Shown: positions 7,667 to 15,104, numbered from the stretch's first letter. The stretch is DNA of 18,534 nucleotides from an uncultured Rubrobacteraceae bacterium (GCA_902806015.1 CADCUZ010000001.1:1-18534); one strand, 5' to 3'. Notes: generated from the letters alone by a model not told the origin. Numbers and translations are program-made.

Positions 7667-8362
7667 ATGGAAAACGCACGGGTCGCCCTGGTTAGTGGGG
7701 CGAACAGGGGGATAGGGCTCGAGATCTGCCGCCAGCTCGCGGAGAGGGGCCTCACGGTCATCCTGGGCTCCCGCGACGAGGAGAAGGGGCGTCGGGCGGC
7801 CGAAGATCTGTCGGGAAACGTGGTCGCTCGCCAGCTCGACGTGACAGACTGGGGGAGCGTAGGCCGGCTTGCCTCCTCCGTCAGGGAGGATTTTCGGCAC
7901 ATCGACGTGCTCGTCAACAACGCCGGCATTTCGAACGACGACGGTCAGAGCGGGGCGGAGGCCGACCTGGGGCGGGTTCAGGAGGCGCTGGAGGCGAACC
8001 TGCTCGGGGCGTGGCGGCTGTGCGAGTTGGCTATACCCCACATGAAGCGTGAAGGGTACGGCAGGATCGTCAACGTCTCGACCGGCCTCGCGGCCCTGGA
8101 GGACATGGGCGGCGGCTCCCCGGGCTACCGCATCTCCAAGACCGGTCTCAACGCCCTTACCCGCATCCTGGCCTCCGAGTTGCGCGGGAGCGGCATCCTC
8201 GTCAACGCGGTCAACCCCGGCTGGGTCCAGACCGACATGGGCGGCGTCGGCGCGACCCGCTCCGTCCAAGAGGGCGCGGACGGCGTCGTCTGGGCGGCCA
8301 CGCTCCCCAACAACGGCCCCACCGGCGGCTTCTTCCGGGACCGACGCCACGTCGCCTGGTAA
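7667..8362 (+). CDS. Short-chain dehydrogenase/reductase (carbonyl-reductase-like)
   Basis: This is an NAD(P)-dependent oxidoreductase of the classical SDR family. It shows the cofactor motif SGANRGIG (10-17), LDVTD at 58-61, NNAG (84-87), N111, the catalytic S138 in VNVSTG, and Y154/K158 in YRISK. The PG motif NPGWVQTDMGG and the end GGFFRDRRHVAW resemble monomeric carbonyl-reductase-type SDRs. Basic residues (R14, R36) suggest NADPH preference, which is an inference. The substrate is unknown. ATG at 7667 has GGGAGGA about 6 nt upstream. It is a single gene behind its own palindrome-bearing promoter, convergent with the glycosyltransferase. Confidence 0.9.
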   Translation: MENARVALVSGANRGIGLEICRQLAERGLTVILGSRDEEKGRRAAEDLSGNVVARQLDVTDWGSVGRLASSVREDFRHIDVLVNNAGISNDDGQSGAEADLGRVQEALEANLLGAWRLCELAIPHMKREGYGRIVNVSTGLAALEDMGGGSPGYRISKTGLNALTRILASELRGSGILVNAVNPGWVQTDMGGVGATRSVQEGADGVVWAATLPNNGPTGGFFRDRRHVAW

Positions 8363-8448
8363 AAGTGCCAGCAGCACGATTTCCCCCGGTATGGTACCGC
8401 GCTCCCCTAGAGCGGGACCCTGCAGCCCGGTGCCTGGCCGAAGTACCT

Positions 8449-8467
8449 CGCGTTCACGAACGCGCTT
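8449..8467. terminator. Possible terminator hairpin between convergent genes
   Basis: CGCGTT (8449-8454) and AACGCG (8459-8464) form a perfect 6-bp stem with loop CACG, followed on the + strand by CTTT. It lies in the 105-nt gap between the dehydrogenase stop and the end of the minus-strand glycosyltransferase. The T-tract is short, so termination efficiency is uncertain. Confidence 0.35.
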
Positions 8468-9760
8468 TCAGGCGCCACGCCGGGGCGTCTTATCGGCGTG
8501 CCGACCGAACTCCTCCACGGCCCGCGCCACCCCGTCCTCGGCGGCTATTTTCGAGCCCAGGATCTCGCAGCGCCTGCGAATCCCGGGGTTGGTAGTTGCC
8601 TCCTCGACCGCGGCGGAGAGCTTTTCGGCGGAGAGTTCTTTGTGGGGGATCGGGGGTGGGCCGGCGCCTAATGAGGCCACGCGGGAGGCCCAGAAGGCCT
8701 GATCCGGCAAGACCGGGACCACCACGGACGGCAGCCCGCCCCTTAGCGCGGCGGCTACTGTCCCCGCCCCGCCGTGGTGGACGGCCGCCGCGACCCGCGG
8801 AAAGAGCCAGTCATATGGAACCTCGCCGGATACCCTTATGATTGACTCCGGAAGGCCGGCGTCGTCGATCCCGCCGTGATCCGAGAGCAGGACACCCCTC
8901 AGCCCCGCACGCCCCACCGCCTCCGCCGTCAGGGAGACGATGCGCCCGGTCCTGGCGGACTCGACCCCGCTCATGCTGCCCAGGCCTAGCGCCACCGGGG
9001 GAGCCCCGGCTTCCAGGAACTCTCGCAATTTCTCCGGCGGCCCCCAGTCTCTCTCGTGATCGAGAAACCAGTAGCCGGTGGTGGGCATCCGGTCCCCCGT
9101 TTGCCCGTCGGCGGGCAGGACGTGGCGGCTCCAGCCGAGCAGGATCGGGCGTCGCTGTCTGTGTATACGCCCGAGGGGGCTGCGCAGGACGGGCATCGGG
9201 AGGAGGCCCATCCTCCGTCGGGCGTCGGCCACGAGGGGCTGCACGATCCGCCAGTAGAGCTGCTCGACGGCCAGGTGGCTCAGGCGGTTGTAGAGGCCGC
9301 CCGCGACCGGCGCCGCTACGGGCCTTCCGAGAACGGCGCTCGGGTAGGCGCCGCCGCGGACGAAGAGCGGCTCGACGACGCTGCCCACCGAGGGGATGCC
9401 GAGGTGCTCCGCCACCATGAAGCCCGCGAACCCGAGCGGCGTGTAGACCACCGCGTCGGCGCCCTCGCAAGCCGCGAGGCAGTCGCGCAGGCCCCGTTCG
9501 ACGTGAGGGCGCAGGAGCGGCCGGAAGGTCCGCGCGTACTTAAGCGGGTTCCGGCCGGCCCCGACGAGGGTTTTCATGAGCTCCTCCGGCGCCGGACCGG
9601 CCACCGGCCAAAACGCCAGGCCGCGGCTCTCGGCCATGCGCCTGTACGGCTCCCAGCTGGCCAGCGTGACGTCGTGACCTGCCTCTTTCAGGCCCAGGCC
9701 GAGGGCGACGCAGGGCTGGACGTCGCCCCTGGAACCGGCCGCCGTTAGGACGATCCTCAA
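8468..9760 (-). CDS. UDP-glycosyltransferase, UGT/MGT (GT1, sterol-glucosyltransferase-like) family
   Basis: The protein is a GT-B fold glycosyltransferase that would move a sugar from a nucleotide donor to a small lipophilic acceptor. The N-terminal signature MRIVLTAAGSRGDVQP (1-16) and GLGLKEAGHDVTLAS match the GT28-like N-domain. The C-domain has the donor-binding HHGGAGTVAAALRGG (328-342) and PDQAFWASRV (352-361). The pattern resembles bacterial sterol/macrolide glucosyltransferases. I chose TTG at 9760 (430 aa) because it gives the family N-terminus. A longer in-frame start at 9907 would add about 49 Arg-rich residues with no homology signal. An AAGGA lies 12 nt upstream. The start overlaps the stop of a short upstream ORF (TTGA). 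The acceptor cannot be told. Confidence 0.87.
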   Translation of the reverse strand: MRIVLTAAGSRGDVQPCVALGLGLKEAGHDVTLASWEPYRRMAESRGLAFWPVAGPAPEELMKTLVGAGRNPLKYARTFRPLLRPHVERGLRDCLAACEGADAVVYTPLGFAGFMVAEHLGIPSVGSVVEPLFVRGGAYPSAVLGRPVAAPVAGGLYNRLSHLAVEQLYWRIVQPLVADARRRMGLLPMPVLRSPLGRIHRQRRPILLGWSRHVLPADGQTGDRMPTTGYWFLDHERDWGPPEKLREFLEAGAPPVALGLGSMSGVESARTGRIVSLTAEAVGRAGLRGVLLSDHGGIDDAGLPESIIRVSGEVPYDWLFPRVAAAVHHGGAGTVAAALRGGLPSVVVPVLPDQAFWASRVASLGAGPPPIPHKELSAEKLSAAVEEATTNPGIRRRCEILGSKIAAEDGVARAVEEFGRHADKTPRRGA

Positions 9761-9948
9761 AGCGTCCGGGCGTCCTTCGTCTCGCGCAGGTGCAAGGAGA
9801 TGGCAAAGACGGCGGACCTCGCGAGGACCACGAGCCCAGAGGTTGCGTTGGGCCGGATCGGCCCGGACGTGCCGCGCACGGTCAGCGCCCCGGAGCGGCA
9901 CGCCCACAGCCCGAAGCCCCCGAAAGCCGCCGACGGGAGCGCCAGCAA
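9757..9948 (-). CDS. Possible small two-helix membrane protein ORF upstream of the glycosyltransferase
   Basis: This is a 63-aa frame whose TGA overlaps the TTG start of the glycosyltransferase in a TTGA. That arrangement is typical of translationally coupled genes. It has two hydrophobic stretches: LLALPSAAFGGFGLWAC (residues 1-16 plus the preceding Leu) and SGLVVLARSAVFAISL. A TTG at 9948 is the only in-frame start I see. The frame stays open upstream to 10018 through an Arg-rich run with no ATG or GTG. GGAGAG lies about 22 nt upstream, too far to be ideal. No family is recognised. It could be real, a remnant, or chance. Confidence 0.3.
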   Translation of the reverse strand: MLALPSAAFGGFGLWACRSGALTVRGTSGPIRPNATSGLVVLARSAVFAISLHLRETKDARTL

Positions 9949-10138
9949 CCGCCTGATGCCCGTAACCCGCTCTCCTTCCAGTTGCCGCCGCCTCCGCCTC
10001 CGGGAGCCGTCCGGTCGATGCTACCAGGAACGCGGCCGCCGGCCGAACTTTGGCCGTTTGTCCGGGGCAGAACTAGCCGTACGGGTGATGTGCGTTTGGG
10101 AGCGTGGAGATAGAGTACCCGCACAAACTGACCCGATC

Positions 10139-10143
10139 AGGAG
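10139..10143 (+). promoter_or_regulatory. Ribosome binding site of the trypsin/PDZ gene
   Basis: AGGAG lies 6 nt before ATG 10150, which supports this start and the absence of an N-terminal signal sequence. The preceding 390 nt between this gene and the divergent glycosyltransferase hold no other confident gene besides the small minus-strand ORF. Confidence 0.6.
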
Positions 10144-10149
10144 AAACGC

Positions 10150-11055
10150 ATGGAGAGCACACAGGGAACTTTGGCCGCGTTGTCGGACGGGATGGCGGAC
10201 GCGGTAGCGAGCGTCGGCAGGTCGGTGGTGCGGGTGCACGGCAGGAGAAGACGACCGGGGAGCGGCGTGGTCTACGCGCCGGGGCTGGTGCTGACGGCGG
10301 GTCACGTGCTGGAGCGCGACGATGACCTGTCGGTGGAGACCGCCGACGGGGGGACGCTGCCGGCCCGGCTCGTCGGCAGGGACCACTCGACGGATCTGGC
10401 CGTGCTGCGGGTCGAGAACCTCGACGTGGAGGCGGCCACAGCCGCGGAAGGGGAGGCGAGGGTCGGCCAGATCTCGCTCGCCGTCGCAAGCCCCGGCCGC
10501 GGCGACGGGCCGCGGGCCACGTTTGGTATCGTCAGTTCCGTAGGCGGTCCCGTCCGGACGCGGCGTGGGCCGAGGCCGGAGCGGTACATACAGACCGACG
10601 CCTCGCCCTACCCCGGCCTCTCGGGGGGCCCGCTGGTAAACGTCCATGGGCGAGTCGTCGGCATCATGGTGGCCGGTTGGGGGCGCGGGGCGGCGTTCGC
10701 CGTCCCGGCCGACCTCGCCTGGCGCGTCGCCGGGACACTGCAGGAGCGGGGCACCATGAAGCGCGGCTACCTGGGCATCCTGAGCCAGCCGGTGCGTCTT
10801 CCCAACGGCGTGGCGCCCGACCTTAACCAGAAGGGCGGCCTCCTGGTCGTGGGGGTGGAGGACGGCAGCCCCGCCGGGCGCGGCGGCCTGATGGTCGGCG
10901 ACATCGTCGCAACCCTGGACGGCCGGCCGGTCGAGGACACCGACGATCTGCTCCTCCTCCTCTCCGGCGACAGGGTCGGGCGGGCCGTGCCGGTTCGGGT
11001 GGTCCGGGGCGGCGAGCCGCGGGAGCTCGAGATCACCGTCGACGAGCGCGGTTAG
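10150..11055 (+). CDS. Trypsin-like serine protease with PDZ domain (HtrA/S1C type), no signal peptide
   Basis: This is an HtrA-like two-domain protein. The protease domain contains SGVVYAPGLVLTAGHVL with His52, STDLAVLRV with Asp82 and PGLSGGPLVN with Ser158, so the triad is complete. The usual GNSGGP is changed to PGLSGGP, which alters the residues before the nucleophile. A PDZ domain follows at about 206-300 (GYLGI, GGLLVVGVEDGSPAGRGGLMVGDIV). There is no hydrophobic N-terminal segment, whereas most HtrA proteases are exported or membrane-anchored; this one is predicted cytoplasmic. It has 301 aa with a good ribosome site. It sits 9 nt before a decayed paralogue and in line with a LuxR regulator, suggesting a stress-related operon. 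Confidence 0.88.
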   Translation: MESTQGTLAALSDGMADAVASVGRSVVRVHGRRRRPGSGVVYAPGLVLTAGHVLERDDDLSVETADGGTLPARLVGRDHSTDLAVLRVENLDVEAATAAEGEARVGQISLAVASPGRGDGPRATFGIVSSVGGPVRTRRGPRPERYIQTDASPYPGLSGGPLVNVHGRVVGIMVAGWGRGAAFAVPADLAWRVAGTLQERGTMKRGYLGILSQPVRLPNGVAPDLNQKGGLLVVGVEDGSPAGRGGLMVGDIVATLDGRPVEDTDDLLLLLSGDRVGRAVPVRVVRGGEPRELEITVDERG

Positions 11056-11064
11056 GGGCTCGGG

Positions 11065-11992
11065 ATGTCCGGGGCAGGAGAGGAAACCTCCGCGCAGGCC
11101 GCCGCCTCGGCTGGCGCGCGGATGGTCGAGGGGGCGCAGGAAAGCCTCGTGCACGGTCGCGGGCGGCGATCGCGGCGCGGGGGCCGGCGTGATCTTGGGA
11201 CAGGGGCGGCCTCGTCCTGACGAACGACCAAGCGATCTCCAAGGGCCGTAGGGGCGGCGGGGCGCGCGTGGCCCTACGGGACGGCCGCACGTTAGGGGCG
11301 GAGGTCCTCAAGCGGTCCCCGGAGCCGGACTTGGCGCTGCTCCGGTTGCGGGACGCCGGAGAACTGCCGGCGGCCTCAGCCGGGGACCCTGACGCCCTGC
11401 AACCCGGGGAGCTCGTCTACGTTATCGGCCACCCCTGGGGCAACCCGGAGGCGGCCACCGCCGGCATCGTGGGCGGTTTGGGCGTCTCGGGCGGACCGGG
11501 AAGGGGCCGTCGCCCGGGTTCCGAGACGCGCCATTTCCGGTCCAACGTTGTCCTAGCGACGGGAAACTCGGGTGGGCCGTTGCTGAACGCCAGGGTTAAG
11601 GTGGTCGAGATCAACGCCATGATCTTCGGCCGCACCGACCTCTGCGTTCCCTCCAACATCGCCAGCGCCTGGACCACCGGCTCCTGGAGCCGGAGGCCCC
11701 TCTTGGCGTCGGGGCGCTGCCGGTGGAACTGCCGGCTCTCCAGCGCTCTGGAAACGCGGGATGTTCGGGGCTCGTGATCGTCGCCCCGCAGCAAGAGGGG
11801 CCCGCCGATAGGGCCGGCCTGCTGGTCGGCGACGTGCTGCTTGCCGCTGCCGGGGGCCCGTTGCTGGGCGCCCGATTCCTGCCGGAAGCACTCCAGGGCG
11901 GCGAGGTTTCCGTCTCCTCCTTACGCGTGATGCGCGGGGGCGCGGTCTCGGTAGTGGAGATGCCACTGGAGATCTCGGGACGCGTCGCGTGA
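11065..11992 (+). pseudogene. Frameshifted trypsin/PDZ serine protease paralogue
   Basis: This is a second HtrA-like gene broken in three places. From ATG 11065 the frame reads to ...VEGAQESLV. One extra base near 11152-11154 shifts into a frame reading VAGGDRGAGAGVILGQG, and another extra base near 11207 shifts into GLVLTNDQAISKG. That third frame contains PDLALLRL (Asp) and NVVLATGNSGGPLLN (Ser). A one-base loss between 11670 and 11681 then shifts into the PDZ-like tail (LLEPEAPLGVGALPVELP ... GLVIVAPQQEGPADRAGLLVGDVLLAA). The position of the catalytic His is Gln (TNDQAI for TNAHVV), so it may have been inactive before the frameshifts. Three indels make a sequencing artefact less likely but do not exclude one. 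Confidence 0.8.
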
Positions 11993-12618
11993 CGCCGACG
12001 CGGGTGTTCGTCGTGGCCTCGACGCCGATGGCGCGGGCGGGGCTGAGGGCGATGCTCGGCGCCGTCGAGGGGACCGACGTGCGGGTCTCGGGCGCGTCGG
12101 GGTCTCCCGCGGGTTCCTTGCCCGGGACCCCGCTCTCCGCTTCTGAGGTCGTGCTCCTGGCGGATGAGGAGCTGCTGGACGAGACGGCGCTCGCCCTCGC
12201 CGAGGACGGCGCCCAGGGGCTGGTGCTCCTCTCGGAGGACGGGCGGGCGGCGTCGCGGCTGCGGGCGCTGCCGCTCAAGGGCTGGGGCGTGTTGCCGCCC
12301 GACGCCCCGCCCGAGGAGCTCGGGGCGGCGGTGGCCGCGGCGGCGCAGGGCTTGGTCGTGCTGCCGAAGGCCGCGGCCGAGGAGGTGCTGGGCGAGAGCA
12401 CCGTCGTCGAGGAGCTCTCCGAACCGCTCACGGCGCGGGAGGGCGAGGTGCTCGCCCTGCTGGCGAGGGGCTTATCCAACAAGATGATCGCGCGCGAGCT
12501 CCACATCAGCGAGCACACCGTCAAGTTCCACATCTCCTCCCTTTACGCCAAGCTCCGCGTGAGCAACCGCGCCGAGGCCGTCAGCCAGGGCGCCCGGCAC
12601 GGGTTGATCTCGTTGTAG
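11989..12618 (+). CDS. LuxR-family transcriptional regulator with degenerate receiver-like domain
   Basis: The C-terminus (about 146-203) is a clear LuxR/GerE helix-turn-helix: [40 protein letters not shown] and AKLRVSNRAEAV. The N-terminal 130 residues align in layout with a NarL receiver (VFVVASTPMARAGLRAML). They lack the acidic pair (Ala10-Ser11), the phospho-acceptor Asp (Ala58, although Asp59 is next to it), and the conserved Lys (Pro in its place). Control by ordinary phosphorylation is therefore unlikely. The GTG start overlaps the protease pseudogene stop (GTGA), so it was once translationally coupled. Its targets are unknown; the adjacent protease genes are the obvious candidates. 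Confidence 0.85.
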   Translation: MTPTRVFVVASTPMARAGLRAMLGAVEGTDVRVSGASGSPAGSLPGTPLSASEVVLLADEELLDETALALAEDGAQGLVLLSEDGRAASRLRALPLKGWGVLPPDAPPEELGAAVAAAAQGLVVLPKAAAEEVLGESTVVEELSEPLTAREGEVLALLARGLSNKMIARELHISEHTVKFHISSLYAKLRVSNRAEAVSQGARHGLISL

Positions 12619-12679
12619 GCGTCGGGCTTCGGGAAGGACGGATAGACTCCGCTGGTCGCTTAGGGTAGCCGGGCGGGTG

Positions 12680-12685
12680 TAGAAT
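12680..12685 (+). promoter_or_regulatory. Possible -10 element of the lipoprotein gene
   Basis: TAGAAT lies 30 nt before the ATG at 12716 in the 97-nt gap after the LuxR gene. No good -35 is visible, so this is suggestive only. Confidence 0.3.
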
Positions 12686-12715
12686 GCGGGCGGTATCGCC
12701 GAATGGTGGCAGGGC

Positions 12716-13447
12716 ATGTCGGAGTCACGCACGAAGATCGCGGGCCTCTGGGTCCCGATCCTCCTCGTATTTCTCGCGGCCGGTTGCGGCTTCGGGGGTC
12801 CTCCCGGGCCCGACGAGGTGGTGACGGGGGAACCGGCCCGCGCCCACACCGAAGAGGTGATCGTCACCAGCGACGATCCCGCGCTGCCCGAAGGCTGCCG
12901 CCCGCGGCCGGTGGCCGAACTCTTGATCCGCTTTTTCGACGCCTTCAACCAGGGCCGCCGGGAGGAACTCTCCCGCTCGTTTTTCATCTCGGAGGGACCG
13001 AGTCCGCCGGACTTCTCCTCGATGGGCTACCGCCCGTGGTCCTGGTACTCCTCCACCCAGACCGGGGAGGGCGGCAAGGTGACGCGCCACTTCACCACCT
13101 CGGACCAGGGCGAGCTGCTCCGCTACTTCGCGAGGCGTCACCAGCGAGGGGAGACGATGCGCCTGCTCAAGGTCAGCCTGACCCAGGTCGGGGTTCTGGA
13201 CAGGGAGAGCAACGTCGGCTTTGTCTACGTCGTCACCCGTAAGGCCCCGGACCTCGGCCCCGACCTCGGGGGACCTGCGCGCATAGCCTACGGCAAAGGA
13301 TCTCTCAACTGCGAGAACCTGCGCATCTTTACCTGGAGCATGAACATGAAGACCCAGGAAGACAGGACCGAACGGGAGGCCGCCGCCTGGCTCTGCAAAG
13401 ACCCGCCGGGATGGAGGCCCGGCGAGGCCGTGGTGGCGTGTACTTAG
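12716..13447 (+). CDS. Putative lipoprotein of unknown function
   Basis: The N-terminus looks like a lipoprotein signal: MSESRTKIAG, a hydrophobic core LWVPILLVFLAA, then G-Cys24 with LAAGC as an acceptable lipobox. The mature protein would be anchored on the outer face of the membrane. A Gly/Pro/Glu linker precedes PVAELLIRFFDAFNQGRREE (about 65-84), which resembles the first helix of NTF2/SnoaL-like domains found in many secreted proteins; this is a weak fold inference. Four further Cys (in EGCRP, NCENL, WLCKD and near the end in VACT) could form disulfides outside the cell. I recognise no specific family. The ATG at 12716 has only GCAGGG as a weak ribosome site. Confidence 0.75.
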   Translation: MSESRTKIAGLWVPILLVFLAAGCGFGGPPGPDEVVTGEPARAHTEEVIVTSDDPALPEGCRPRPVAELLIRFFDAFNQGRREELSRSFFISEGPSPPDFSSMGYRPWSWYSSTQTGEGGKVTRHFTTSDQGELLRYFARRHQRGETMRLLKVSLTQVGVLDRESNVGFVYVVTRKAPDLGPDLGGPARIAYGKGSLNCENLRIFTWSMNMKTQEDRTEREAAAWLCKDPPGWRPGEAVVACT

Positions 13448-13474
13448 GAGCCTCGGGTTTTCCGCTCCCGATCG

Positions 13475-13529
13475 GTAGGAGAAGGGACGCCGGGGCCGAC
13501 GCCGCGCGCCTCTTCATCCTTCTGCCTAC
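13475..13529. terminator. Imperfect inverted repeat at a convergent gene junction
   Basis: GTAGGAGAAGG (13475-13485) can pair with CCTTCTGCCTAC (13518-13529), giving 11 bp with one bulged base around a 32-nt GC-rich interior. The right arm overlaps the stop codon of the minus-strand QueA-like gene. It could act as a bidirectional terminator, but no T-tract is present. Confidence 0.25.
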
Positions 13530-14707
13530 AAGATCAGGTGCAGGTCGCCGAATTCGTGCCAGAGGTAGCCTTCCTTCAGGGCTTCGGCGTACGCGGCCTC
13601 TAGGTGATGGCGACCGGGGGAGAACAAGGGGCGCGGGGAACCGCCCTCGACGAGCGCCCGCAGCATCGCCAGGTGCGTCGAGCGGGGCTCGTGCAGGCCG
13701 GTGAGCATCGCGTCGACGGACCTTACGCCGCGCTCCGGCGTGATAAAGAGTTCAGTCCAACCTTCTCCCGGGTGCGAGTCTCCCGCTTGGTCGGCTACGG
13801 TCTCCAACGCCCGCACGGCCGTCGTCCCAACCGCCACCACCCGGCGGCCGGCCGCGCGGGCCGCGTTGACCGCGCGGGCGGTCGCGGGCGGCACCCGGTA
13901 GAACTCCTCGTAGGGCGGCTCGTCGTCCTCCGGGCTGGCCACGCCGGTGTGCAGGATCAGGGGCGCGACCTGCACCCCTTTGGCCACGAGGCGCACGATG
14001 AGCTCCGCCGTGAACGCCCGGCCCGCAGAGGGCATCTCGGCGCTGCCCTTCTCGGTGGCGTAGACGGTCTGGTAGTAGCCAGACGGCCAACCCTCCCCGA
14101 CGTAGCCGTAACGGATCGGCGAACCGTGCCGTTCGAGGTATTCGCTCAGGCTCGTCGGAAGGTCCAGGGTGGAGATCCAGAGACGATTGGGACCCTTGCC
14201 CGACCGGTTCTGCGGTAGATACGCGGTTTGCAGGGTGGCCGCGCCGCCCCCGGGGAGCCGCAACTTTTCCCCGGGCTTACCGTCGAGCAGAGGTTTAGCG
14301 CCTTCCGGGGAGCGCAGCTCGACGGTCCACAGGTCCGCCGGGAGGTGGGTGGAGAGGTGGAGCATGGGCGTCGCGCCGTTTTCGCGGGCGGCGGGGACGG
14401 CGGCGTTCATGGTCCCGCTGGTGTTGACGACAAGCACATCACCGGGGGCGAGAAAGCCCGGGAGGTCCCGAAAACCGGCGTGCACGATGCGGTCGTCGTT
14501 TCGGTAGGAGACCATGAGACGCACCTCGTCGCGGGCGAGGCCCCGGGCCTCCGGCGGCTCGCCCGCCTCCAACTCGGGAGGGAGCTCAAAGTCCAGGCTC
14601 TCTAGCCTCCCGGTTCTTGCGCCCCCGGTGTTTGGTCGCGCGGCCCGTCCCGGGTTGCCCCCGAGCGCGCTCGGGGGTTCAGTGGGTTCTATTCGTGTGT
14701 CGAACAA
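13526..14707 (-). CDS. Divergent QueA-like protein (S-adenosylmethionine:tRNA ribosyltransferase-isomerase family)
   Basis: True QueA moves the ribosyl part of SAM onto 7-aminomethyl-deazaguanine in tRNA to make epoxyqueuosine. Family blocks are present: LDFELPPEL (38-46), FLAPGDVLVVNTSGTMNAAV (85-104), YYQTVYATEKGSAEMPSAG (211-229), VVAVGTTAVRALET (290-303), VDAMLTGLHEPRST (331-344) and a final GYLWHEFGDLHLI. Several conserved positions differ: the usual PTAGLHF is PSAGRAF and the usual LHVGxGTF is LHTGVASP. It may be a paralogue with another role. The TTG start at 14707 has AAGGA about 10 nt upstream. No other queuosine gene is in the window. The first 35 residues are an Arg/Pro-rich extension containing a DNA palindrome. 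Confidence 0.82.
   Translation of the reverse strand: MFDTRIEPTEPPSALGGNPGRAARPNTGGARTGRLESLDFELPPELEAGEPPEARGLARDEVRLMVSYRNDDRIVHAGFRDLPGFLAPGDVLVVNTSGTMNAAVPAARENGATPMLHLSTHLPADLWTVELRSPEGAKPLLDGKPGEKLRLPGGGAATLQTAYLPQNRSGKGPNRLWISTLDLPTSLSEYLERHGSPIRYGYVGEGWPSGYYQTVYATEKGSAEMPSAGRAFTAELIVRLVAKGVQVAPLILHTGVASPEDDEPPYEEFYRVPPATARAVNAARAAGRRVVAVGTTAVRALETVADQAGDSHPGEGWTELFITPERGVRSVDAMLTGLHEPRSTHLAMLRALVEGGSPRPLFSPGRHHLEAAYAEALKEGYLWHEFGDLHLIL
14658..14677. repeat. Perfect 20-bp palindrome inside the 5' end of the queA-like gene
   Basis: CCCCCGAGCG followed directly by its reverse complement CGCTCGGGGG forms a gap-free palindrome. It falls at about codons 11-17 of the QueA-like ORF, in the poorly conserved N-terminal extension. 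It could be a protein binding site, a hairpin limiting translation, or chance in GC-rich DNA. Confidence 0.6.
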
Positions 14708-14735
14708 GAGGGGTTTCCTTTGTCTGGAGCGGCGG

Positions 14736-15104
14736 CTACGTCCGTGAGCCGTCGCGGGTTATCTCGTAGACGTTGCCATCGGGGCCGACGAGGTGGGACC
14801 AGGCGCTATCCTGGTCGTAGGGATGCACCGGACCAATAAAGGAGATCCCGGCGCTCTCCAGCTCGGCGCGGGCCTCTTCGACGTCGTCGACCAGAAACCC
14901 CGCGACCGGGCCCGTCGTGAAGTGCTCGTGGTCCCGGTCCCCCGGCCCGAAGACCTCCACCTTGCCGCCATTGGGCAGCCTGAAGACCGCGAAGTCCGGC
15001 TCTGTGTGCTCGGCGTGGAGCCCGAGGGGCCCCCCGAAGAACCTGGTCGTGGCTTCGAACTCCGGGGTACGGGTTCCCAGCCACGCCAGCCTTTTAGCCT
15101 TCAT
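14736..15104 (-). CDS. VOC-superfamily (glyoxalase/bleomycin-resistance fold) protein
   Basis: This 122-aa vicinal-oxygen-chelate protein belongs to a fold used by glyoxalases, ring-cleaving dioxygenases and antibiotic-binding proteins. Typical features are RLAWLGTRTPEFEATTRFFG at the N-terminus, DFAVFRLPNGGKVEVFGP in the middle, VAGFLVDDVEEARAELESAG, and WSHLVGPDGNVYEIT at the end. The possible metal ligand E70 in VEVFG and the final E of YEIT are present, but the N-terminal His of many members is not evident. The function cannot be assigned. The ATG at 15104 has an excellent ribosome site (AAGGAGG, about 7 nt away). It lies between the QueA-like gene and a dehydrogenase on the same strand. 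Confidence 0.85.
   Translation of the reverse strand: MKAKRLAWLGTRTPEFEATTRFFGGPLGLHAEHTEPDFAVFRLPNGGKVEVFGPGDRDHEHFTTGPVAGFLVDDVEEARAELESAGISFIGPVHPYDQDSAWSHLVGPDGNVYEITRDGSRT

Noticed and set aside
8596..9748. Plus-strand open frames opposite the glycosyltransferase
   Set aside because: They are Arg/Pro/Gly-rich with no ribosome site or motif; the minus strand has clear GT motifs.
12472..12987. Minus-strand frame spanning the LuxR/lipoprotein gap
   Set aside because: It is antisense to two supported genes and shows no family features.
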